Origin: Candidatus Altimarinota bacterium
Lineage (GTDB): Bacteria > Patescibacteriota > Gracilibacteria > UBA4473
Assembly (NCBI GenBank): GCA_021734525.1
Contig: JAIPIW010000008.1
Span: forward strand, 1-37,849
Length of the DNA: 37,849 nucleotides
Reading direction: 5' to 3'
A model generated the notes under the pieces. That model saw nothing but the letters and a program-made list of their open reading frames with translations. It was not told the origin of the DNA and did not search any database. A program made the translations under genes and the position numbers. Shown here piece by piece: positions 7,450 through 14,130 of this stretch (the stretch's first letter is position 1; the number at the start of each line of letters is the position of its first letter).

Positions 7450-8223
7450 TTAGATACTAATTTCTAATTCCACCGGGCAGTGATCCGAACCCATCTGCCC
7501 ATTAAGATATTTAATATCTTTGACAGTTTTCATTAATCCTTCTTCTAAAAAGAAGTAGTCTATCCGCCAACCTATGTTCCTATCTCGAGCTCGGGTAATG
7601 ACATGCCACCAAGAGTAAATTATCTTTTTTGGATATAAATAACGAAAAATATCCATCCAGTTATTTTTTATTACCTTCGTTACCCAAGCTCTTTCTTCTG
7701 GTAAAAACCCAATAGAGTTTTCGTTATCCTTTGGTCGTGCTAAATCTATTTCCTCGTGAGCACAATTAACATCTCCAGCCCAAATAACTTTTCTTCCTTC
7801 TTGTCTTAACTTATTTACATAAAAAAGAAATTTTTCATAGAAAACTAGTTTTTCCTGCCAAGCTTCATCAGATTTTCCTCCGTTAGGAAAATAGATACTA
7901 AAAATAGTCCAATCATCTAAATCTATTCTAGCGACTCTTCCCTCTGTATCTTTATACCCTGGAAATTCTGTAGAAAAGCTTATATTATAATGTAATGATT
8001 TTTTTATCCAAATACCTGTCCCAGCATACCCAGGACGTTCTGCAGCATTATAGAATTGTTCGTAGATATCGTATTTCTTTATTATTGGTCCTAATTTATC
8101 CTCTTGGGCCTTCGTTTCCTGGATTAATAAAACACCTGGATCACAAGTTTTGAGAAGATTTTCTAATTCTCCTTTTTTGTCCACTGCTCTAATTCCGTTT
8201 ACATTCCAAGAAATAATTTTCAT
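7450..8223 (-). CDS. xthA: Exodeoxyribonuclease III family AP endonuclease
   Basis: 257 residues, the normal size for ExoIII/ExoA. It starts MKIISWNVNGIRA, with the metal-binding QETK segment, the catalytic WAGDVNCAHEEIDLARP segment, RIDYFF and the C-terminal GSDHCPVELEI carrying the catalytic Asp-His. It cleaves DNA at abasic sites in base-excision repair. Its ATG overlaps the TGA of trmB (ATGA, 8220-8223), suggesting translation by termination-reinitiation from the trmB promoter. It converges with guaB1, with 4 nt between stops. Confidence 0.96.
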   Translation of the reverse strand: MKIISWNVNGIRAVDKKGELENLLKTCDPGVLLIQETKAQEDKLGPIIKKYDIYEQFYNAAERPGYAGTGIWIKKSLHYNISFSTEFPGYKDTEGRVARIDLDDWTIFSIYFPNGGKSDEAWQEKLVFYEKFLFYVNKLRQEGRKVIWAGDVNCAHEEIDLARPKDNENSIGFLPEERAWVTKVIKNNWMDIFRYLYPKKIIYSWWHVITRARDRNIGWRIDYFFLEEGLMKTVKDIKYLNGQMGSDHCPVELEISI

Positions 8224-8816
8224 TTTTTAAATTTCATTCTAAATATTTCATCTTCTTCTTTTATTTTTGCTTGTTCCCAATCTGTTCTAATCCCAAAAGG
8301 AGGTTCTTTAAAAAATTCTATGTTAGAGAATATAGAATTCTCTACTGTTTCCAAAGTTTCTTCAAAAAGAAACTTCTGATCTGTTTGGAAAACAAATTCT
8401 GTATCTCCCGTGATCCATTTTGCAGATTCTGCTAAAAACTTAGGAGTAATAAATCGCCTTTTTTTGTGTTTCTCTTTGAACCACGGATCTGGAAAATTAA
8501 CATAAACTGTTTCTAGATTTATTCCTTTTTCTACAGAAGGACGAAGAATGGCTGCAAAATTACGTCCGCCATCGCCATCAAAAACAACAACGTTTCCATT
8601 ATTCTCGAATTTCTTCCTTAGTTTCTCTGCTAAAGGAACTCTAATTTCAAAAAGAACGAAGTTTTTATTTGGAAATTTTTCCAATAGTTCTGCTGTAAAT
8701 TCCCCCTTACATGCTCCAACATCCACAATGATGGGATTATTGTTATCAAAACCAGCAAAAGAATATTCTTTGGTGATAGATAGCGGGTTTACGTGGGGAC
8801 GGAGGCGTTTTGGCAT
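8220..8816 (-). CDS. trmB: tRNA (guanine-N7-)-methyltransferase TrmB
   Basis: 198 residues. The SAM motif IVDVGACKGEFTAELLEKFP, the FVLFEIR strand and the family hallmark VYVNFPDPWFKEKHKKRR are present. It forms m7G46 in tRNA. The ORF is open to 8888, but the ATG at 8816 is chosen because a good promoter (TTGTCA-16-TACAAT) ends 7 nt before it, which gives a leaderless message starting at this codon. It is co-transcribed with xthA, overlapping it by 4 nt. Confidence 0.95.
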   Translation of the reverse strand: MPKRLRPHVNPLSITKEYSFAGFDNNNPIIVDVGACKGEFTAELLEKFPNKNFVLFEIRVPLAEKLRKKFENNGNVVVFDGDGGRNFAAILRPSVEKGINLETVYVNFPDPWFKEKHKKRRFITPKFLAESAKWITGDTEFVFQTDQKFLFEETLETVENSIFSNIEFFKEPPFGIRTDWEQAKIKEEDEIFRMKFKK

Positions 8817-8823
8817 CGAAAGA

Positions 8824-8851
8824 ATTGTAGAAGGACAAAAATATTTGACAA
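8824..8851 (-). promoter_or_regulatory. trmB-xthA promoter, leaderless geometry
   Basis: On the minus strand, TTGTCA (8846-8851), a 16-nt spacer and TACAAT (8824-8829), then 7 nt to the trmB ATG. The -35 overlaps the -35 of a divergent plus-strand promoter. Confidence 0.7.
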
Positions 8852-8872
8852 AAAAAACTAGATCTTTATTTT
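8845..8872 (+). promoter_or_regulatory. Divergent promoter sharing its -35 with trmB
   Basis: A perfect TTGACA (8845-8850), a 16-nt spacer and TATTTT (8867-8872). The predicted start is near 8879, 4 nt ahead of a 24-codon ORF. Confidence 0.45.
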
Positions 8873-8882
8873 GCCACCCGAA

Positions 8883-8957
8883 ATGCAAAACACTTCAAAA
8901 ACTTCTTGGTGGCGATTAAACAAGCTAGACCTAAAAGTCGCGGTAAGTATTTTGTAA
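8883..8957 (+). CDS. Possible 24-residue leader peptide or micro-ORF
   Basis: ATG 8883 to TAA 8957 encodes 24 residues including tandem Trp (SWWRLNKLDLK). It lies about 4 nt after a predicted transcription start and 26 nt before an intrinsic terminator, so the whole transcript would be about 125 nt. It may be a leader peptide, a small protein, or simply a short RNA with an incidental ORF. There is no homology evidence. Confidence 0.3.
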   Translation: MQNTSKTSWWRLNKLDLKVAVSIL

Positions 8958-8983
8958 TTCAGAAAAAACCAACAAATGTTTTC

Positions 8984-9007
8984 CCCGGCCTTTAGGTCGG
9001 GTTTTTT
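8984..9007 (+). terminator. Intrinsic terminator of the 8880-9007 transcript
   Basis: CCCGGCC (8984-8990) pairs with GGTCGGG (8995-9001) around a TTTA loop, followed by six T (9002-9007). The orientation fits plus-strand transcription from the promoter at 8845-8872. Confidence 0.85.
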
Positions 9008-9101
9008 AGTAGATGTTGACGTAGAAATACTGTCGCATCTCAGAGTTTCTGTTCTTTATAACATCAGTAAAAAAATCTTTAATCTCAAAAAGGAATCAAT
9101 C

Positions 9102-9311
9102 ATGAATCGTAAATCTTTAGCTGAAAAATTTAATGTAGATCCAAAAATAATTGTGGCTCTACGGAAAAAATTTAAAACTCCCTGGTCATCTTTTATAGAC
9201 ATAGCTGACCAGTGCGAGAATTTCAATCAGTTGCAACAACGAATTGCAAACAGAGTTCCCAGTGCAAACGAAGTTGCCTGCATCCCCAATGGACTATGGA
9301 ACCATGATTAA
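9102..9311 (+). CDS. Hypothetical small protein (69 aa)
   Basis: 69 residues, starting MNRKSLAEKFNVDPKIIVALRKKF, mixed charge, no membrane segment, no family recognised. The N-terminal 25 residues look like a helix-rich, possibly HTH-like segment, but this is weak. The start is set at ATG 9102 because a TATAAC (9057-9062) could serve as -10 upstream. AAGGA eight bases before the ATG is one of the very few SD-like sequences in the window. It is isolated between terminators at 8984-9007 and 9324-9360, so it is probably its own transcription unit. Confidence 0.55.
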   Translation: MNRKSLAEKFNVDPKIIVALRKKFKTPWSSFIDIADQCENFNQLQQRIANRVPSANEVACIPNGLWNHD

Positions 9312-9323
9312 CAGAAACTCTTC

Positions 9324-9360
9324 AACACCCCCTCTCGAAACAATATCAAGAGGGGGTGTT
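9324..9360 (+). terminator. Long perfect hairpin after the 69-aa gene
   Basis: AACACCCCCTCT (9324-9335) pairs perfectly with AGAGGGGGTGTT (9349-9360), a 12-bp GC-rich stem. There is no uninterrupted T run; an AT palindrome follows immediately. It is probably a terminator or 3'-stabilising hairpin. Confidence 0.6.
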
Positions 9361-9374
9361 ATACTATAATATAA
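9359..9374. repeat. Variant copy of the TTATATTATAATATAA palindrome
   Basis: It reads TTATACTATAATATAA, one mismatch from the perfect 16-mer. It follows the 9324-9360 hairpin. Two overlapping TATAAT (9365-9370, 9370-9375) could also act as -10 for glyA. Confidence 0.6.
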
Positions 9375-9438
9375 TATTTTTCAGTTGATTCTTCCCTCTA
9401 AAACACGCACAATCCGAATGTCTTCTCACTCAATAAAA

Positions 9439-10713
9439 ATGACTCACGACCCCTTACCATTCCTACAAAAATTAGACCCTAAAATTTATGAAGCTATTTC
9501 TGGAGAAGAAACTCGCGAAGAAGATGGCCTGGAGTTAATCCCCAGTGAGAACTATGTTTCTCGTGCTGTACGAGAGGCTAATGGTAGTGTCTTAACTAAC
9601 AAGTACTCCGAAGGATACCCCCACAAAAGATATTATGGCGGACAAACCTTTACGGATGTTGTCGAAGAAATTGCTATCGAAAGAATCTGCAAACTCTTTG
9701 GTTGTCAGTTTGCTAATGTCCAACCTCACTCTGGAGCACCAGCCAATGTTGCTACCTACTTTGCCTTATTAGAACCTGGAGATACTATTTTAGGAATGGA
9801 TTTATCACACGGCGGACACCTAACTCATGGTCATCCGGTTACTTACATTACCAAGATATTTAACTTCGTTCGTTACGGAATGAAAAATATCGAGACAGGA
9901 GAAATAGACTACGCAGGACTACGAGAAACTGCCCTAAGAGAAAAACCAAAAATGATTCTGGCTGGTTTTTCTGCCTATTCTCGCGAATTAGATTACCAAA
10001 AATTTGTGGATATTGGTCGAGAGGTGGGGGCTTACGTTGTGGGAGACATGGCCCATATTGCCGGACTAATCGCAGGACGTGCTGTCAAGAATCCTTTTGA
10101 TGCTGGTTTTGATGTCATTCTTTCTACTACTCATAAAACTCTCCGAGGACCAAGAGGGGGAATAATTCTGACCAGAGAAGATGAAGAAATTGCCAAGAAA
10201 GTTAATAAATCTGTTTTCCCTGGCTTTCAAGGAGGACCACACATGCATTCTATTGCCGCCAAAGCAGTAGCTTTTGGCGAAGCTTTACAACCAGAATTCC
10301 AAGAATATGCCAAACAAATAATTAAGAATGCCAAGGCTATGGCCGAAGTCTTCAAACAAAGAAAAGTCAGAATGATTGGTGGAGGAACAGATAATCATTT
10401 AATTCTGGCGGATGTTTTTGGTTCTTTGGGAGTTACTGGAAAAGAAGCTCAAACTGTCCTGGATGAAGTGGGAATCACTCTCAATATGAACATGATTGCC
10501 AACGACCCGAGAAAGCCAATGGACCCATCTGGAATCCGTCTAGGAACTCCAGCCATTACCACTAGAGGATTTAAGGAAAAAGACTGTATAAGGGTAGCAG
10601 AACTCCTTCTGGACACCTTGGAGAACAAGGATGATGAAGATTATAAGAAAAAGGTGCGAGAAGAAATCAGAGACATGTGTCACGCCCACCCTATTCCAGA
10701 AAAACACTTCTAA
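9439..10713 (+). CDS. glyA: Serine hydroxymethyltransferase
   Basis: 424 residues, PLP-dependent fold type I. LELIPSENYVSRAV, TNKYSEGYPHKRYYGG, the SGAPAN segment, GDMAHIAGLIAGR and the PLP-lysine motif STTHKTLRGPRGG are all present. It interconverts serine and glycine with one-carbon transfer to folate. The chosen ATG 9439 gives the usual N-terminus; an ATG at 9418 and a TTG at 9385 are in frame. If the TATAAT at 9370-9375 is the -10, the TTG at 9385 would be almost leaderless, so the start is not settled. It converges with the methyltransferase gene, overlapping by 4 nt. Confidence 0.97.
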   Translation: MTHDPLPFLQKLDPKIYEAISGEETREEDGLELIPSENYVSRAVREANGSVLTNKYSEGYPHKRYYGGQTFTDVVEEIAIERICKLFGCQFANVQPHSGAPANVATYFALLEPGDTILGMDLSHGGHLTHGHPVTYITKIFNFVRYGMKNIETGEIDYAGLRETALREKPKMILAGFSAYSRELDYQKFVDIGREVGAYVVGDMAHIAGLIAGRAVKNPFDAGFDVILSTTHKTLRGPRGGIILTREDEEIAKKVNKSVFPGFQGGPHMHSIAAKAVAFGEALQPEFQEYAKQIIKNAKAMAEVFKQRKVRMIGGGTDNHLILADVFGSLGVTGKEAQTVLDEVGITLNMNMIANDPRKPMDPSGIRLGTPAITTRGFKEKDCIRVAELLLDTLENKDDEDYKKKVREEIRDMCHAHPIPEKHF

Positions 10714-11336
10714 TTTTCTTTCTTTGCTAAAGCAATGTAATTGCGATCTGCAAATAATTCTGCTTGGACAACTTTAAACCCCGCTTTCTTTAGTAGTTTC
10801 TTTAATTCGCTATCTGTTACTTTCCGGTAAGTACGAGGTAATTTTTCTGAACCAAAAGGAATTATCCAATTCTTCCATCTTCCTTTAAGAACATTAGGCC
10901 AAAAAAACTTTTCTGGTAATTTCCAGGTGGTAAGAAAGATAGCTCCCCCCTTCTTCGTCACCCGATGACATTCTTTTAAGAAATTCTGTTGCTCTTTCCT
11001 AGATAACAAGTGATGGAAGGAGGCAATTGCGGTAATAATTTCGAAATTATCATTCCCAAAAGGAAGTTCTTTAGAAAAATCTTTTAGAAAAAAATGATCC
11101 TTAGGAAATTTACCTCGTGCAATACCTAGAAGTTTTTCCGAAATGTCTAAACCAAAATAATTTCCTTCCGGAATAATCCCCTCATCTAAAAATTCTCTCA
11201 GTCTTCCGTTACCACATCCTAAATCTAGCACCCTATCTCCTTTTTTTAAATACGGAAGGAGCAAATCAAATTCCGGCCAAGCATGATTTCTGGTGTGCGA
11301 AAATTGTTCTGCAAATTCGTCGTATTCTGAATTCAT
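10710..11336 (-). CDS. Class I SAM methyltransferase, Trm9/ALKBH8-like
   Basis: 208 residues. The N-terminal YDEFAEQFSHTRNHAWPE resembles the start of Trm9/ALKBH8 tRNA-wobble-uridine methyltransferases. Motif I is VLDLGCGNGRLREF, motif II FGLDISEKLL, and IASFHHL plus VTKKGGAIFLTTW complete the Rossmann core. The C-terminal TDSELKKLLKKAGFKVVQ is also Trm9-like. Target RNA is inferred only from resemblance; a generic small-molecule or lipid methyltransferase is possible. No strong promoter was seen upstream. Confidence 0.75.
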   Translation of the reverse strand: MNSEYDEFAEQFSHTRNHAWPEFDLLLPYLKKGDRVLDLGCGNGRLREFLDEGIIPEGNYFGLDISEKLLGIARGKFPKDHFFLKDFSKELPFGNDNFEIITAIASFHHLLSRKEQQNFLKECHRVTKKGGAIFLTTWKLPEKFFWPNVLKGRWKNWIIPFGSEKLPRTYRKVTDSELKKLLKKAGFKVVQAELFADRNYIALAKKEN

Positions 11337-11382
11337 ATCCTCGGAAAATTACCGAATTATTTTGGTAAAAACAATAATTTCC

Positions 11383-12087
11383 CTACAAAAGATTCTTTTC
11401 TAAAAAAGAAAAATATCCTTTGGGGCCAATAATCACATGGTCTATTACCTTTATTTGATGTAATTCTTGTGTCCCTTTCGCTAAAGCCAATGTCCATTCA
11501 ATGTCTTCTTTACTAGCCTTGTGATTGCCAGCATGATTATGCACAATAATAATCTCTTTGGTACCCAGCCATACTGGCGTTCTTAGAACATCACTGGGCA
11601 ACACTTTAACATTATCTGCCGTGCCCATCGCTACCAACTCGTGAAAGATGCATTTCTTTCTTCTATCCAAAAGAAGAACAAAACACTGTTCTTGTTTAGC
11701 TTTTTGTAGGAATTTAAATTTTTTAAACACCTTACTTGGTTCGGAAACATCGAAAACATCATATTTCCCATGTAGCCTGCGACAAATTTCAGAAATGGCC
11801 ACAATAATTTCGGCATGTCCTTTGTGTGTATTGAAATTTCCTTGGACATCTCTCACCTCTTTCTGTGTGAACAAACCTTTGAATCCAGCTTCGGAAATAA
11901 GACGACGAGAAAGTTGCTGAACGTCTTCAAAGTGTCCTCCACTGTGACGTTCTCCAGTTCGCAGAATAAGAGCTACCAGTTCCCACAAATTTAAAGTCCG
12001 TGCGCCATATTTAGCCAGTCTTTCTCTGGGCTTTTTTTCATCCGGAAGGTTTTTAAATTCGCTTACAAAGGTAAGAGCTCCTTTCAT
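11383..12087 (-). CDS. radC: RadC family JAB/MPN-domain protein
   Basis: 234 residues. The N-terminal helix-hairpin-helix region (PRERLAKYGARTLNLWELVALILRTG) is followed by the JAMM domain: ELVAMGTAD, then VHNHAGNHKASKED, then VIDHVIIGPKGYFSF. The His-x-His...Ser...Asp metal site is intact, but the proline normally found after HNH is Ala. RadC proteins are widespread, often linked to mobile or stress genes, with unproven function. The ATG lies in the sequence TAATG, sharing one base with the stop of the upstream HTH gene, so translational coupling is likely. Confidence 0.9.
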   Translation of the reverse strand: MKGALTFVSEFKNLPDEKKPRERLAKYGARTLNLWELVALILRTGERHSGGHFEDVQQLSRRLISEAGFKGLFTQKEVRDVQGNFNTHKGHAEIIVAISEICRRLHGKYDVFDVSEPSKVFKKFKFLQKAKQEQCFVLLLDRRKKCIFHELVAMGTADNVKVLPSDVLRTPVWLGTKEIIIVHNHAGNHKASKEDIEWTLALAKGTQELHQIKVIDHVIIGPKGYFSFLEKNLL

Positions 12088-12476
12088 TACTTCTTTTTAA
12101 ATTTAGCTACCTGTTGAGCGATAAATTTTTCATCAAACCCAAGTTCCCTAAGTCCTTTCTCTATTTCTTTTGGTGATTTACTCTTTTTAGTTTTAGTTTT
12201 TTCTGACGTCGCTAGTCCTGTTAAAAAAACATCTGTCACATCATCTAAGAAATAAGAAAGTGGCTTATCAAAAAAATGAACCATTTTTACTAAAGCATCA
12301 ATCTTTATCTCTGCTTCTCCATAAAGAAACCTACTGGCTCGTAAAAACTTCTGTTGTGGAGACTCTTTTTTCCCCTTACCAAGAATCTCTCCCAATTTAG
12401 TTTTCTTGATCCCCTGCGTTTCTACTAAATGACAAATTTTAGCTCTGATTTTTTCGCTAGCACGAGAAGTACCCAT
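12087..12476 (-). CDS. HTH (XRE-like) transcriptional regulator
   Basis: 129 residues. The N-terminal half has an HTH-like pattern (KICHLVETQGIKKTKLGEILG...FLRASRFLYGEAEIKIDALVKMVHFFDKPLSYFL), similar to XRE/Cro-type repressors. The C-terminal half has a Lys-rich linker and a short helical segment resembling a C-terminal RuvA/UBA-type helix bundle (LRELGFDEKFIAQQVAKF). The ORF is open upstream to a TTG at 12515; ATG 12476 is preferred. The following radC gene starts within its stop codon. It may regulate its own operon and the divergent 12549 gene. Confidence 0.7.
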   Translation of the reverse strand: MGTSRASEKIRAKICHLVETQGIKKTKLGEILGKGKKESPQQKFLRASRFLYGEAEIKIDALVKMVHFFDKPLSYFLDDVTDVFLTGLATSEKTKTKKSKSPKEIEKGLRELGFDEKFIAQQVAKFKKK

Positions 12477-12548
12477 AATTAAAAAGTTATTTTTAAGTTT
12501 TGTATGGGAAACCAAGATTTAAATCAATATATCGAAAATGAAATATAA

Positions 12549-12884
12549 ATGAAACATTGGGGATTGACTCGCAAAAAGATAGCCCTAAAAATAGGGCACA
12601 TGGAAGACGATAGTTTGTCCCCGAAACTGAAAACAATGTTAAATCGAGCAATAAAAACTGGCTCTTGGGATCTAGCAATTCAATCGGTAGAACTTGATTG
12701 TGAGCTAGTAGAAGCCAAAAAAGATTCTCCCAAGAAAAAAACAGGATTAGCTGCCGAACTTGATCGAATCCTCCGGAGAGTTTGTGTTTTGGATAACAAA
12801 ATCCAAAAAAACTCTGAATTAATTTTTGAAATTTATCGATCTATTTCTGATCTAAAACAAAAAATAGATCCTCAAAACAAATAA
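12549..12884 (+). CDS. Hypothetical coiled-coil protein (111 aa)
   Basis: 111 residues, strongly charged, no signal peptide. The N-terminal part is basic (HWGLTRKKIALKIG), the middle acidic, and the last 40 residues have heptad-like hydrophobic spacing (ELDRILRRVCVLDNKIQKNSE), suggesting a coiled coil. No family recognised. The start ATG sits 15 nt after a possible -10 TATATC (12528-12533), with no SD. The next gene begins 3 nt after its stop, so the two form an operon. It is divergent from the HTH gene. Confidence 0.6.
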   Translation: MKHWGLTRKKIALKIGHMEDDSLSPKLKTMLNRAIKTGSWDLAIQSVELDCELVEAKKDSPKKKTGLAAELDRILRRVCVLDNKIQKNSELIFEIYRSISDLKQKIDPQNK

Positions 12885-12887
12885 AAC

Positions 12888-14111
12888 ATGAATAAAAAGT
12901 TATTTTTCCCGGTATCCATTGCTCTAGTTTTATTCCTATTTTCTCTGTCAGTCAGAGCTGCTTGGCGTGCTGATTGGAATTATCCAGAAGTGGATACCGT
13001 CTATAACCCTTTATCTACCGAGGGTTTTGAAACTATCAGATTCTCTGGAGATTTTTATGATGAACTTTCTTGGGAAGGATTTTTTTATGATCCAAATACT
13101 GAAGAAGTAATTCTCCCCAGTCTTATTGAAGTAAGATTCTTGCAAGAAAACATAGAACCTAAAGTTATTGTGGTTCAAGATCTTTATCCGGAAAATGAAG
13201 AAGATTGGACTATAGCTGAAAACCTTCATATCGATGAAGATGGACTTTCTTATGCTTTTGAAATTTCTATTCCCGCAGATCTTTTTTCTGTGGAAGAAAA
13301 TGGTAACTGGATCCCGCAACTCCATTTTGAGGTTGCCGAACCACTAAACAGGGGCGCCGATTTAGTTTTACCGGATAATAGAACTATTAAAATAGACACC
13401 AGAAGTCCGGAAATACGCTTATTCTATAACAATGACGATCACTCTCTCACAAACCAACCCATTAATGTCTCTATCTCCTGTAATGATGGAGAAGATGGCT
13501 CTGGCTGTTTCCCAAATTCCCTAAATACTATTTCTGTTAAGGGGAATTTTCATGAAGATTTTATGAATGAAAATAGGGGAATTGAAATTTGTGATCAGGT
13601 CAACAATTGCACCGATTTCACTCAGGAAGACAATAAAGTTCAAATTAATTTCTATGACCCTATCGAACCAATCTTCTCAGGAGTAAAACTAAAACATTTA
13701 GAAGGAAATATTGAAATATCTGGTTATGGAGAATCCTTAGCTGCTAATGATGTTTTTACTTTTAGTATTACCAACCCTAGGGATATAACCTCAATTGATC
13801 CCGAAGCCTACCCCAACCTCTTTGATCTTCATGCCTGCGGAGAAGACAATGAAGATAATGCCCTATACTTCCAACAGGAAAAATGCGCCAGCAAAGAAAA
13901 AAGATGTGCTAGAAACGCAATTATTCGTAATTCTATAATAAATCAATATCTAGGAGACCTATGTGAATTTGAACCGTTGCCTGGAGATGATCCAAGACTC
14001 TTCGACAAATGTTCGGAAAGTGGTCATTTCCCTTTGTGCTTTCCATTCAATCTCCACACTAGTGGAGACACTTTGCCATTCACTCTACCATTTATTTTAT
14101 CTGGAGATTAG
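12888..14111 (+). CDS. Secreted acidic protein with Ig-like segments, unknown function
   Basis: 407 residues. It begins with a signal peptide (KK, then a hydrophobic stretch from about 4 to 20, with cleavage likely after VRA). The mature part is acidic and rich in beta-type sequence. A segment around 175-255 (IDTRSPEIRLFYNNDD... ISCNDGEDGSGC) looks like a bacterial Ig-like domain with paired cysteines. A Cys-rich tail (about 320-390) has at least six Cys, suggesting disulfides outside the cell. No enzyme motif is seen. It converges with the metalloprotease, and both stop codons touch the palindrome at 14115-14130. Confidence 0.65.
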   Translation: MNKKLFFPVSIALVLFLFSLSVRAAWRADWNYPEVDTVYNPLSTEGFETIRFSGDFYDELSWEGFFYDPNTEEVILPSLIEVRFLQENIEPKVIVVQDLYPENEEDWTIAENLHIDEDGLSYAFEISIPADLFSVEENGNWIPQLHFEVAEPLNRGADLVLPDNRTIKIDTRSPEIRLFYNNDDHSLTNQPINVSISCNDGEDGSGCFPNSLNTISVKGNFHEDFMNENRGIEICDQVNNCTDFTQEDNKVQINFYDPIEPIFSGVKLKHLEGNIEISGYGESLAANDVFTFSITNPRDITSIDPEAYPNLFDLHACGEDNEDNALYFQQEKCASKEKRCARNAIIRNSIINQYLGDLCEFEPLPGDDPRLFDKCSESGHFPLCFPFNLHTSGDTLPFTLPFILSGD

Positions 14112-14114
14112 TCG

Positions 14115-14130
14115 TTATATTATAATATAA
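14115..14130. repeat. Perfect 16-bp palindrome TTATATTATAATATAA
   Basis: Identical to its own reverse complement. It fills the gap between two convergent genes: 3 nt after the plus-strand TAG and directly against the minus-strand TGA (14131-14133). The same 16-mer recurs at 31679-31694, with near copies at 9359, 23341 and 37710. Confidence 0.85.

Noticed and set aside
7980-7995. Near copy of the palindrome (TTATATTATAATGTAA)
   Set aside because: It lies inside the xthA coding region, where it encodes conserved-looking sequence and is not at a gene end; probably chance in AT-rich DNA.
9087-9101. Shine-Dalgarno AAGGA before the 69-aa gene
   Set aside because: With the 16S tail reading ATCGCC it could not pair well; one match among many genes is expected by chance.
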